Assembly (NCBI GenBank): GCA_032821775.1 | Contig: JAVLRN010000004.1 | Coordinates: 2,852,001 to 2,916,000 of the forward strand | Reading direction: 5' to 3' | DNA length: 64,000 nt | Origin: Sanguinoderma infundibulare | Lineage: Eukaryota; Basidiomycota; Agaricomycetes; Polyporales; Polyporaceae | Shown: piece after piece, positions 41,764 through 52,937 of the stretch | How positions within the stretch are numbered: position 1 is the first letter of the stretch | How the letters are laid out: every line of letters begins with the position of its first letter | Program-made: the position numbers and the translations under genes | Notes under the pieces: model-generated | What the model saw: the letters and a program-made list of their open reading frames with translations, nothing else | Databases searched by the model: none | Told to the model about the DNA's origin: nothing

Positions 41764-43965
41764 GGCCGTTTCCGACGATCAGCTGTAGGACGTGAAGGAG
41801 AGACGGCGCCGGGAGGAGATGGAAGAGAACAGGTGAGCAGACCGAGGACCAGAGCTGGAGATTGGAGCTGGAGAGTGTGACGTAACGAGCGGCAGAGGCA
41901 ATCGGCGTTTGCCGCGTCTCTCTGCTTTTGGCATTTGACGTAGATCCCTCCAACTCATGGGTCTCCCGACCATGATCTCGCCATAGCCAGATGGCTCTGG
42001 CAGCGACAGATGAAAACAATTTTCAGGTTCGTTATCGTCTTGCTTATGTCCAGCAAGGTCCAGACCCACTGACGTGAATTGCTCGACGTCTAGATTTGCG
42101 ACACTCATCACAGCTTCTCAAGACTCCAGCGATCATGGTACTATCTCTCAACCATGAGTCTGTGACAAGGAACGAGGTGGCCAAGGACTCTCTGGCTCTC
42201 TTTCCCTCTCGCAAATGAATGCATCCACCAATGGTAGTATTCCAATTATGCTGGCCGGCTTCTGGCTCTGAAGATCTGAATACGTGATCGGATTCGACGT
42301 ATCAGTACCCCGACCCCAGACTATGGGCACGCGACCTCTACGGTCCCGCAAGCCTGCCATTTCTGAACAATTCTACATTCACAATATCGTCCACGCGGGT
42401 GCACGCTGAGTTGCAATGATTCTGCTCTGGGATACGTTCACGACGACCTCCAGCCCTGCATCACATACGCAGCCGTACACACGACATACGAGTGCGTGGG
42501 ATCGCCGCTAGCCTCGTGCCTCGGCAGTTCGTCTCCGCCCCATTCCGACTGGTTTGACGGGGTCGCAGACCGGTGTCCGGGACGATCCCCTATCGGGAGC
42601 GAGTGCTCCTGGGAGACGGAGCACTTTGAAAGTCTGCTCCTCTCAGAAATTGCCGGGCGTTGTATAACACGTTTCCGGGAAAATGGCGCGGAATAGGCGG
42701 TTGTTCTCATGGGAGGGATCCCGGCAGAAGGTCTAATCTTATACTTACCTTCGCTGAGTTTGGAGGGTGTCTCATGCAAACATAGAAGGCAAAGTCCCCG
42801 CATACTTTCTTTCAAATTCCTTGGGTTTGATTGATTCCTGTCTGCCTGAAGTCTCCAACGCATTTCAGATTGACTCGAATAGGAAGTGCAATGCCCTTGC
42901 CTGGGGGGGTCAATATGCATGTACCTGCACCCTGAGCTATGGCCCGTTCAAGTTATTATTGCTGGAAGATTCAATGCTGCGGGGATATTCTCAAGGCCGC
43001 TCCTCGGATGCATTTGGTATCCAATGATAGATGTCTTTCCAGGTTTCTCATGTCTTTTCGTGGCTTGGAAAGGGAGTCCATAATATACTGTCATGGCAGT
43101 ACGGAAGAGCCTGAGGGTGTGCAGCCGCTTTTCGGTCCCCGGAAAGGCTAGATGAGCTTCGTTGACTTTTTGAGCTTGCCGGAGATGAGCTCGGCTCCCG
43201 CCTCGCTCTCAACTCTCTCATCCAAGTTTCCTCCACAGCGCAGCACCCATCCATATTTACGAAAATCAACGTGAGAATATGCCTTTTAGATGACCGGGCA
43301 GTATTAATGGATATGCATCATATATCAACACCATCAAGGCGCATACAGCAGTCCAAATGCTATCCGAGTCACAGCGGTGGATGGATCTGCAGTGATATGT
43401 AGACACAATCATCGAAGCTGCATGCTATTCAAGTAAGTACTCCTCAAGGTTTGCACTTGATGGTGACCCTATTTGATCGAGGCGAAGTCAAGCTCAGCAC
43501 AGCGCTCAGCTCTCCATCAAACCGTCCTTGTCATAATTTGTCCTGGACGGCGTCTGCCGTATTGACGCCATCAACTCAACGGTTTCAAGCTGGTTCAACG
43601 TCCTGACAGCGTGTCCCTCACAGTGAGCGAATTTGCCATTATTCGTTCGCTGCCTCTCTGGTTGTGTCTCAACATACGCATGAGTAGTTCCACGCGACGC
43701 GCAGCGAGCAAAGGGAAGGACGACCTAACTCGGCGTGACCGTGTGCATGCACTCAGCGCCGAATGTGGCGCGAGGGCTGTTCGCCGGATCTGCGCCCTTC
43801 CGCGCCAACAGCGTTGCACTGGCAGAAGCGGTGCTCTATTGACAATTCGCGCGATGCCATGCTCGGCGGCGTCGTCCCCAACGCCCCGCGCCCATCGGCG
43901 CGTCCTCGTTCAACTTTGCTTCCACCTCTTTGCTTCTCGTTGACGACTTTCTGACCTGGCTCGCC
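41764..43965. other. Gene-poor stretch upstream of the Hsp70-like gene
   Basis: About 2.2 kb. Several moderate open frames on both strands overlap each other and none has recognisable protein features. The last few hundred bases, pyrimidine-rich near 43900-43960, probably hold the promoter and leader of the Hsp70-like gene. Confidence 0.4.
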
Positions 43966-46900
43966 ATGAGCTGTTGCGGCGAACCCTCCAACAAGGCGCA
44001 GACTGCCCAGACCGCGCAATATGTCACTCCGTTCCCAACGCAGCCTATCAGCCAGCAGCCAGGTCCTCAGCCAAACCTACAGTGGCAGCAGCCAGGCAGC
44101 GAGAAGGGCTTTCCCCCTGTTCCAGGACCCAGTCCCCCACCCCAGGCTCATCAAGCATATGGCTCATGGGAGAAGGCGAACCCGAATCAGCAGCCTACGT
44201 TCCAACAGCAGCCTGCGTTCCAACAGCAACCTGCGTTCCAGCAGCAACCCGCATTCCAACAGCAGCCTACGTTCCAACAACCGTATGTTCCCCAAGGATC
44301 TCCTCCCTCTGGCGTGTACCCGAATGGCGCCTTGCCGCCTCAGCAACCCGGTTCTCCTCCCCCTGGACCCAGCACGAGCCCCTTCAGTGCGTACGGAGGG
44401 CCAGTCCAAAGTCCGCCTTTGGCCCGGACCCCCGACCGCAGTGTTCCCATGTCGGTAACGTCGCGAGGCCCGAGTCCTCCATCGCTCCCCGGTCAGCTGT
44501 CGTTTGCCGCAGACGAGGGCAAGCTCTCGGTTTCTATTGACTTCGGTGCGTTGCTGCTCGGTCGTTTCCGCGTGAAGAAGACTAAAGTCAATGTGATCAG
44601 GTACGACGTTCTCGGGTGTTGTAGGTGTTCAATTGTAAAGTTCGTCTCCGATGCATTGCTGAGAAGGTCATCTCAGGCCTATGGATCTTCCCGTATCGCC
44701 GCCGGCAAGGTGCAGCAGATACTGAACTGGCCAGGCTCTTTCGAAACTTTCAGGAAAATCCCGACTTGTCTCCTTTATGACCAGACGGGACAGGTGATGG
44801 CGTGGGGTATCGAGGCCAAGAATGCGGGTCCCATGCCCGGAGCAATCAAGTGTGAATGGTATGTCAAGTTTCCGCTCGCAATTACTCCCACCTGTGACCT
44901 AGCTCTTTTTAGGTTCAAGCTGTTCCTTGAACCTCAAGCCCTCCGGGATTCAACCACTGTTGATCCCCGCCTACCCTCACTGCCGGTAAGTTACAATGGT
45001 TGTTCGCGAGTCCCATCCCAGCTTACCTTCTCCGTCAGCCTGGCAAGCGTGCAATTGACCTCATTATCGACTTCTTGTCGTGTCTATGGGACTACGCTAA
45101 GCAGCAGATCACCCGCGAGATCGGCGCAGTCGCTGACCTCGGTATGTCCCTTCCTTGGTCTTGGGACTTCTCCCTCGTCCTCACTAAGCCTGGTGTCTCG
45201 TAATCATGACCAGATTCGGCCGATGTATGGCTCACTGTACCAGCTGCATGGGACGCCACTGGGTGCCAGATGATGCGCGATGCCGCAATTGCCGCCGGAC
45301 TGGTTCGCTCAGCTAGGGCCGGCGATCACGAATGGAGAGATCGTCTACGGATTATCAGGTGAGCAAAGACTACTTGTCTCAGCGCCACAACTAACGCATG
45401 TAATACAGTGAACCAGAAGCAGCAGCGGTGCACTGCGCGAACCTGACGGACGTCCACAAGCTGACACCCAATCAGAACTTCATGATATGCGACGCTGGTG
45501 GTGGTACTGTCGTACGTGCCTGCCTATCACCTTAACCGAGGCTGCCGCGGGGTGCACTAATGGTCATTTTGCATTCTTGGACAGGATCTTGCCGTGTACA
45601 AGATTATTGGTATGCTCTCCCAGTTGGAGATTGCGGAGATGTGCGCTCGTTCGGGCGCAAACTGTGGTTCGCTCTTCCTGGATCTGCGGTTCCGGGAGTT
45701 GATGCGGACGCTCCTCGCGGATCACCCGGTGCACCTGGACCCCATCAGCTTGGCCAACTTCATGGAGCATTTTAGTGAAACGGAGAAGATGAGGTACGGC
45801 GGCCAGGAGGATGACGGTGAGGCGCACATTTCGCAATTTATCACCGTCTGCCCCGGTGTTGTCCCTCGACGCGCTTGCCGACATCGGGGCAAAGCAGGGC
45901 CGGTGAATGGGTGGAGCATTAAGCTAATCGGGACTTTGCAGACAAGATGTTCCACTTCACCTGTTTCAATGTCGAGGATCCGGACGATCCCGCCGTCGGA
46001 CTTGTTAATGGCGAGGTGACGATCCCCGGCAACCTCCTTAGGCGGGAGGTATTCGACCCAGTCGTGAACCAGGTGCGTCTGGCCACTCCGTTAATAGCCG
46101 GCAGCGCGCCATCCTTGGCCCATGCCCTACTCCCGCTCCTGCTTCCCAGCAAGTGTGACTTACGGCACGGCACTGCTTCTCCCCCTTGCAGGTTTTGGAG
46201 CTGATCGAAGCTCAGACAAGGAAGGTCGATCAACGGCTCGACGCCCTTCTTCTCGTGGGAGGTTTCTCAGGTAGCGAGTACCTCTTCCGTAGAGTTCAGG
46301 TACGTGTTCCTTTCCGTCATACTTTTCAGGACCATTTCCATGCTGATTCTCAACTTTCTCGTATGCGCATTCGCGTCATCCAGGACTCGTTCGGCTCCCG
46401 AATTAGGGTGATCGCTCGTCCCTCGGATTGTGACACGGCCACCGTCCGCGGCGCGGCGCAGTATGGCCTTGCGCGGCGGCCGCTCGTGTCTAGCGTGATT
46501 GCGCCACAATCATACATGCTGAAGGTAGACTGTGATCTCCGAACGCCCTGTGGTCCGCGCGCTCACTAGGTCCTCGTCTATGCTATCTTCGTTTAGGTGA
46601 AATTGCCTGCGGAGCAAGAAGACTGGCTGAAGAGACCAGCCTATATCAAGGAAAACGACGCTGGGGTTTCGATATGCGAGAAAAGGTAAGGCCCGATCGC
46701 CTTGCCAGCGGTTTACCGCGGTGCCCATCGGAGCGACTACTGCAGAGATTGATGCCGGTTTTCAAACAGGCTGCAGTATCTGGTCGCGAAGGGCGCGATT
46801 TTGCGCAAGGGGTGCGTCGCAGTTCTGATTTTCGGGTAACCTGTCGCATGGTTTGATGACCGTGTTCGATGACGATCACATAGGCAACGGCTCAAGACGA

Positions 46901-47874
46901 CTTTTTGGTAAGCCGGACTTTTGCATATTCTCGAGGCGCGAGCGGCGCCCTGATGTCCTCTTCCGCCAGCAAATTCTCACAAACCGCGAGCGGTGAGTCG
47001 CGCTTTCGGAGGCTGCGGTTCCCTGCCGTGCCTCGCTCGCCCTCACGTTCCTCGCTGACACGTTCGCGCAGACCGGTTGTTCGTCGCCACTTTGTACACC
47101 TCGGGGAGCGATAAGATCATGCGGTACACAGATGAGGTGAGCGAGCGAATGCTACGCACAGCCGCGCGCCTCGACGCGATCGGAGGCGGACACGCCTCTC
47201 CCGGCTCTCGTTTCCAACAATACCGCTGACGCCAGAACCATGACCATCTCACTTCTGCGTGGCCTTTCGCGCTGGTGACGTACAGGGCGAGATCATGGAG
47301 CTGTGCAAGTGGACGATCGATCTCGGTGCGCTTCCGAGCTTCCAGCAGAACGCGAGCACGCCAAGCTCGAACGGGTTCTACACCGGTACGTCCTCGTCCT
47401 TCTCGGTCCCATCCCCGTCTACCTTCTTTTCCATTTGCATTCGCGAACCCGCGCGGGCACGCTCGGCCAGAAGCTCGCGGGCAGGGCGGAGAAGACGAGC
47501 GAGATCGAACTGGTGCTCGAACGCGGCGAGATCGAGGATCGAGAGTGGGGGGCGACGCGAGCGTCGTTTGCGCGCGCCGAACGTCGAGCTAGTGCAGCGT
47601 TCTCGCCTCGATCCCCTCTCCTCAGGCGCGCTATCTTGCGCCTTCTCCCGCCCCGTCCGTGGCTCGTGCAGCGAGCTTCTCCGGCGCAGCGCCGGCACAC
47701 GAGTTTGCGAACGATCATTGTGGCTGAGTGATATGCATGCTGATGGCGTTATCTCGGACCTCCACTGCAGAATTCGAGCTTGGGCTGGAGCTGGACAGCG
47801 CCGAGGTCCGAGGGGTCCTGATCTACCAAGGCCAGGACTGGGGCCACGTCGTCTTCGATTATCGCGGCGCGTGA
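43966..47874 (+). CDS. Hsp70-like (Hspa12-type) ATPase with Pro/Gln-rich N-terminus
   Basis: Eighteen exons, including one of only 20 bases (44601-44620), give about 754 residues in phase. Residues 1-180 are Pro/Gln-rich, with five tandem FQQQP[A/T] type pentapeptides (about 44200-44280). The ATPase fold follows: SIDFGTTFSGVAYG (phosphate 1), SEPEAAAVHC, ICDAGGGTVDLAVYK (phosphate 2), LLLVGGFSGSEYL (adenosine) and a glycine-rich VRGAAQYGLARRP helix. The C-terminus lacks the substrate-binding domain of classic Hsp70. Such proteins are amplified in filamentous fungi; their substrates are unknown. The first ATG after a leader at 43966 is used, and the MSCCGEPSNK start has Cys residues that might be lipidated, which is a guess. 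Confidence 0.9.
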
Positions 47875-50728
47875 GCCGTTCGGGCGGTGAATCGGTTGAT
47901 CGTAGGCGCAAGTTTGGAGGGCAGTTCGATTCCAGGCGTGACTGGATGCTTTCCGAGGGGGACGAAGGCGCGGTCGTGTCGTCATGGGGCTCTTGCCGTC
48001 AATCGTCGGGTTGGATATTCCTTTTCGCGTCGTGCGTGTATACCACACTTCCTACTTTACGCTCTCCACTTCTATTACCATACATAACCGCATTCCGGGC
48101 ACTGCGCGATCCCGGGGGGCGTTTGCGTGATAGCCAACAGCCAGACGTTGCGTTGCTTGGTTCGCTGGCCGACCGGGTGTCCCTGTCATTAAGCAGAGGT
48201 GAGTGAGGACGTTTCCACTTGCATGATCGCTGACAGCGTCACGTCAACTACACTTTGACCAAATTCCGGATTCGTAGTCCCACAAGTGTACGTGCAGGGT
48301 GCGCCGTGTCCTCGGATTCATCGTACCTTGCCGTTTGGGGACATATTCATCGCCAGCTCAGCACTTCATCCCGTCCAAGACCCTGCGGTGTGACCCTGGT
48401 GCGGCGTTACCGGGACCAATCCTGGACGCGGTATTAGCGTCAATACACTAAACTGTGTGGGACGGGAATATGGCTCGCTGTTCCTCCTTTGCTCGATGCG
48501 GTAGCTTGCATGTTTCGCGAGAGGGCCGCTCAGAAGGAGAGCCGGCGGTCAGTCACAAGGTTCCTCTGGGTAAGCCTGCTCTTGCAGGACTTGCAAGCTG
48601 GTTAAAGATGCCGAGGATGCCGGCTACCATGCTCGTCTGTTTCGGCTTCGGAGATCGCTGTTGCACGCAAAGAAAAAACTGCTGCATCGATGGATCGAAT
48701 GCACCTGATATGTGGTACAGCTTCCGGCCCCGAGCGCGCTGTATGCATTGAGCCAGTTAGTACGAGTGATCGTAGCGGCTGCCAGGGCGTTCGACAGGGA
48801 CAGAATGCACAGAGGGCCATCGAGTTGGACAAGGCAAAACTTTGTGCATGGGCGAGCAGGGTCGTGGCCAGCGCCGCGACGTGCCTTCATATTCATTTTG
48901 GCCGCCTTGGCTCCGCTCGGCCAAGTTCGCAAGGAGCCCGTCTCTACGCCGGCGGCGGTGGCTGCATCCTCCACTCCTTCCCTCTCCGTCTTCATAGACG
49001 CACTCCGGCATGCACTAGTCCTCCCGGATTCGGGCTCGTGGCCTCCGGATCGGCTGCGAACCCCGTCTCGGCGTCCGCTCACATTGACTCCGGGACGCCC
49101 AGTGCCCATCTCCCCCGCCATCTCGTCATCTCTGGAGTTTGCGAAGGACCAAAGCGCGATATCCCGACCATCTCGCCCTTCTATTCGTTCCGAGAAAGTC
49201 CTTCACCTACGAACGTGTCGCCACAATTAGCTCGAAGCTCTGAAGGAAGCAGACCCGTTACGAGGGGCAATCATCTGTGGAGAGGGTGACATGGAGCCAT
49301 ATGAGGACGTGCGTTGATATATGCGCTTCTCCAATTGGCCGCGCCCCGACGTTGCCAGCATGCTGACAGGTACGCGCATACAGCGATCACGTATGAAGGA
49401 TATTGTCGCAAAAAGGACTCAGCCAACAACAGTGCCAGAACTCGGGAAAACAGAAACAGCAGACACGAATGCTCCCAGCCATTGGCCCAGCATCGTGCCC
49501 ACGTCCCGATGTACCACATACGTCCGAGATGTCAACGTCGAGGGTCAGGCGTCGAGGGTCAGGCGGCGGAAATGACCAAGGCGCACGCACGCCCCGACTC
49601 CGCCACACGCAATTGGATCGGCCGCAAACCGCCGCGCGCACATGCACATTAGGGCCATGGCTCGGGCATGAGTAAGTCTGTCGCGCTGATTCGTCGACGG
49701 GATGGTACAAGTCTCGGACAATCGCCCCTCGCGATGGCGAACGAACCGGCGCGGGGTTGCTGAGTCTGATGCCAGGCCCACCGAGCGACTCAGCGGCGGG
49801 GCGCCTTATCGATACCATACGCACTCGCGTCGCTCAGGACGAACGGGCCGCGTGCCACATGCATCATATGGCCCCGTTGCTGCCTCGAGCTATGGGGCGG
49901 TACGTCAGGGGCCCAACTCCGAGGCCTTCCCTGCGACGGAGCCGGCTACCAGGCACTGCGGCGGGCTGATGGGAGTCGGAGATGGGGATGGGAGGGAATC
50001 GGATGATGGGAGCAAGAGGGGCACCGTGAGCCGTCTGGCCGACACCCATTCACTCCGCAGACAAGCAGGGGAGCCAGGTCGACGGGGCGGTGGCGGGAGC
50101 TTGGGGATGGAAGATGGGGGAGTGTCACGTAAGTGCACGGTTTCGCTGGGCCAAGCTAGCGCCCCGATGGAGCGGACTCAAGTGGGCAGCAAGGCACGCC
50201 GAATGCGTGGTTCGCAAGACGCAGGTGAACCACCAACGGGCCCACGGGGCCGGCCAAACTCAATCTCGGAGGTGAGTGTTCGGAGGCTCGGAGGGGAAGA
50301 AATCGCTGGCTGTCAGTCAGGTCGCCAAACCAAAACCGACCCAGCTATCGTCACCGTGCGTTCGCAGCCACACGTGAAGGGCGTCAAGTCCCTTGAGATT
50401 CGAATCCAGGACGGGACCAAATCTATTACTGAACCCGCGGCAAGGCGACGCACGTAAAGATTTGGTCCCGTCGTGGATTCTGGGGGATTTATTTTTCCCG
50501 ACATACCCATCGGCGTTTGCCTTTGAGTAGCACATCGAGTTGGTGGCCGCTCCTCTCGGGAGGCTCCGATATGATGTTGCCCCGTCGCCGTCACACTGTC
50601 GCGCTGAGCAATCGATCGAAAGAGGCAGGGAGTCTCCCTGCCATCACAACCAAGTCTAGCTGAAACTTATAAAGCCTCGCACTCTCCAAGATGATAGCCA
50701 CACCGTCGCGCTCTGCGTTCCCCCTGTC
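47875..50728. other. Gene-poor stretch between the Hsp70-like gene and ALO1
   Basis: About 2.85 kb, GC-rich, with overlapping open frames on both strands and none with protein character I can support. It contains a long hairpin at 50402-50480. Confidence 0.45.
50402..50480. repeat. Inverted repeat, 23-base arms with one mismatch
   Basis: GAATCCAGGACGGGACCAAATCT (50402-50424, interrupted in print by flanks) pairs with 50458-50480 at 22 of 23 positions around a 33-base loop. It is 250 bases upstream of ALO1 and may be a small foldback element or a regulatory hairpin. Confidence 0.6.
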
Positions 50729-52937
50729 ATGCCGTCTCTTGTCCCATCGCCATCTTCTAGCAGGCTGGGCCAGCTTACGCCCCAACAACTTTGGGAGCTG
50801 CTCGCACCCGTGATCGCGGACCGGCACTCGACGCGGGCCTTGTTCACGAACTGGGGACTGTCGTTCACGTGCAGACCGCTGTGCGTGTTCGAGCCGGAGA
50901 ACGAGGCGCAATGCGAGCTCATTCTGGAGCTTGCGCGTCGGGAGGGGAAGAAGGTGCGCGTGGCGGGCGTAGGCCACAGTCCGAGCGACCTGGCGTGCAC
51001 GTCGGAGTACATGGTGCGGACCGAGAGGCTCGACAAGGTTATTGAAGTGAGTCCCATCGCTATCTCGCCTTTCCCTGCCACGCGCCCCCCCCAGCCGCCC
51101 AATCTCGAGCCATCCGGGGATCTCCGCTCCCCGAATCGCGCCCGATCGGAGCCTTGTCTCATTCGATCGAGCCTCAGGCACCCCTCCTCCTCCTCCATCC
51201 AACCTCCATCTTCCCTGTTCCGTGCTCATCGCCCCTTCCTCAGGTCTCTCGCGACAAGCACTATGTCGTCGCCCAGGCTGGCATCACACTCAGCACCCTC
51301 CATGACGCCCTCGCCCAGCATGGGCTCGCCATGAAAAACCTCGGCTCCATCTCAGACCAGACCATCGGCGGCGTCGTCACCACGGCCACCCATGGCTCCG
51401 GCATTGACTATCCTGTCATCTCAATGGACGTCCGCGCGCTCGTCCTCCTTCTCGCAGACGGTTCGCGGGTGCGCTGTTCGAGGGAGGAAAACGCCGATCT
51501 CTTCCTGGCCTCCATCTGCGGACTCGGCAGCACCGGCCTCATCCTCGAGGTCACGCTCGACGTAGCCCCGGCCTTCCGGCTGAAGGAAGTCCAAGAGTCG
51601 CTTCCGTTCGACGACGTTGTCCGGAATCTGGACACGATCGCCCATGCCGCAGAGCACGTCCGCTTATGGTGGTTCCCCCACGCCGGCGTCATCCGGGTTA
51701 GCTGCTCAAATCGAACGCACGAGGTACGTCCCGGTGGCGCTATGGGGTGCTCATCCTCGATCTTGTACTGAATGCAAACCTTGTTACTCATCGCAGCCTC
51801 GCAATCCGATCTACACTTGGCTCTGGCACTCGCTCATCGGGTACCATCTCATCCAGTTCTTGCTCTTCCTCTCCCTTTACGTGACCAGCCTCAACGTCTG
51901 GGTCGGCCGACTTGCAGCATGGCTTGTATCGGATAGAACCGTGGCAGTCGATGACAGCCATCGCATCTTCAACGTCGACTGCAAGGTACGTCTTCCTTTG
52001 TTGCCCGAGTCTTCCCTCCGACCGCACGGGCTGTCCAACACTCAGTCTTCCCTGTGGCTGACTGTCTTCTCCCGCCATCTGTCTTCTCCCGCGACGTGTC
52101 TGCCAACAGTATCCACAGTATACGACGGAGTGGGCCATACCTTACGAGCGCACTCAGGCCTGTCTCGCCGAAGTGCGGGCGTGGCTTGATGAAGAGTTGG
52201 CCTCGCCGTCGGGCCTCCGGCCCCACTTCCCTGTCGAGATCAGGTTTTCGGCTCCCGACGACATTTGGTTGAGTCCTAGCAACGGCCAGCGGACGTGCTG
52301 GATCGGATTAATTCAATTCAAGTGAGTCCGTTCATTGCTGTCGCGTCGTGAGCAACATCTCATTTATACTTCTTCATTTCCCCATTTTCTGGCGTCTCGG
52401 CGCCCATCCGTCTCCCTCAAACCCGTGCCTTGCCCGCGCCGCCATTCCGGTCATCTCGCTTAATACCACATGTCCTCGGCGTCTGCCGTCCGTCGCCTTT
52501 CGCCCGCCGAACTCCCGCGACTGGACTGCGTTCGACCCTCGATTCCGCTTCGCCTTCCCATGTCGTCCGTCCTTTCATCTTTTTCCACCTTGTGCTTCTA
52601 CGCCACACCCAAACTATTTTCGGAATCTTCCGCGCCACAAATCGACTTGGACCTTCGCAGGCCGTACGGAACGAACGTCCCCTACCGGAAACTCTTCTCG
52701 CGGTTTGAGCAAATCATGCTCCGCCACGCCGGCAAGCCGCACTGGGCAAAGACGCATCCCTTGCGACCCGATGACCTGCGCAAGATGTACCCACGCTTTG
52801 ACGACTTCGTGCAACTGGTCGAACGCATCGACCCCGACGGCATGTTCCGCAACCCGTATGTCGAACGCCACGTCTTCGGGAAGCACGGTCCCCAGTACGA
52901 TCAGCGCGTCTTCAAGAAGCGGCATCTCCTCGAGTGA
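50729..52937 (+). CDS. ALO1: D-arabinono-1,4-lactone oxidase
   Basis: Five exons in phase (50729-51046, 51244-51723, 51797-51985, 52119-52321, 52661-52937) give 488 residues. The FAD-binding PCMH-type domain has GVGHSPSDLA, whose His is the covalent FAD site in this family, and ISDQTIGGVVTTATHGSG. A membrane-like segment YHLIQFLLFLSLYVTSL lies near residue 280. The C-terminal ALO domain ends with YGTNVPYRK and GKPHWAKTHPL (the HWAK signature). The enzyme oxidises D-arabinono-1,4-lactone to dehydro-D-arabinono-lactone, the last step to erythroascorbate, at the mitochondrial outer membrane. Introns 1 and 4 (197 and 339 bases) are long for this locus. Confidence 0.95.

Noticed and set aside
42438..42920. 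160-residue minus-strand frame upstream of the Hsp70-like gene
   Set aside because: No recognisable domain, composition typical of a random frame, and no supporting splice or neighbour evidence.
43966..47874. Canonical Hsp70 chaperone
   Set aside because: The ATPase motifs are divergent, the substrate-binding domain is absent and an N-terminal Pro/Gln-rich tail is present; this is the Hspa12-like class.
50390..50412. tRNA B-box (GATTCGAATCC)
   Set aside because: No matching A-box, acceptor stem or anticodon arm nearby; the bases belong to the foldback arm.
48690..50457. Long overlapping open frames between the Hsp70-like gene and ALO1
   Set aside because: High GC keeps several frames open on both strands at once; none has a domain, plausible composition or splice pattern.
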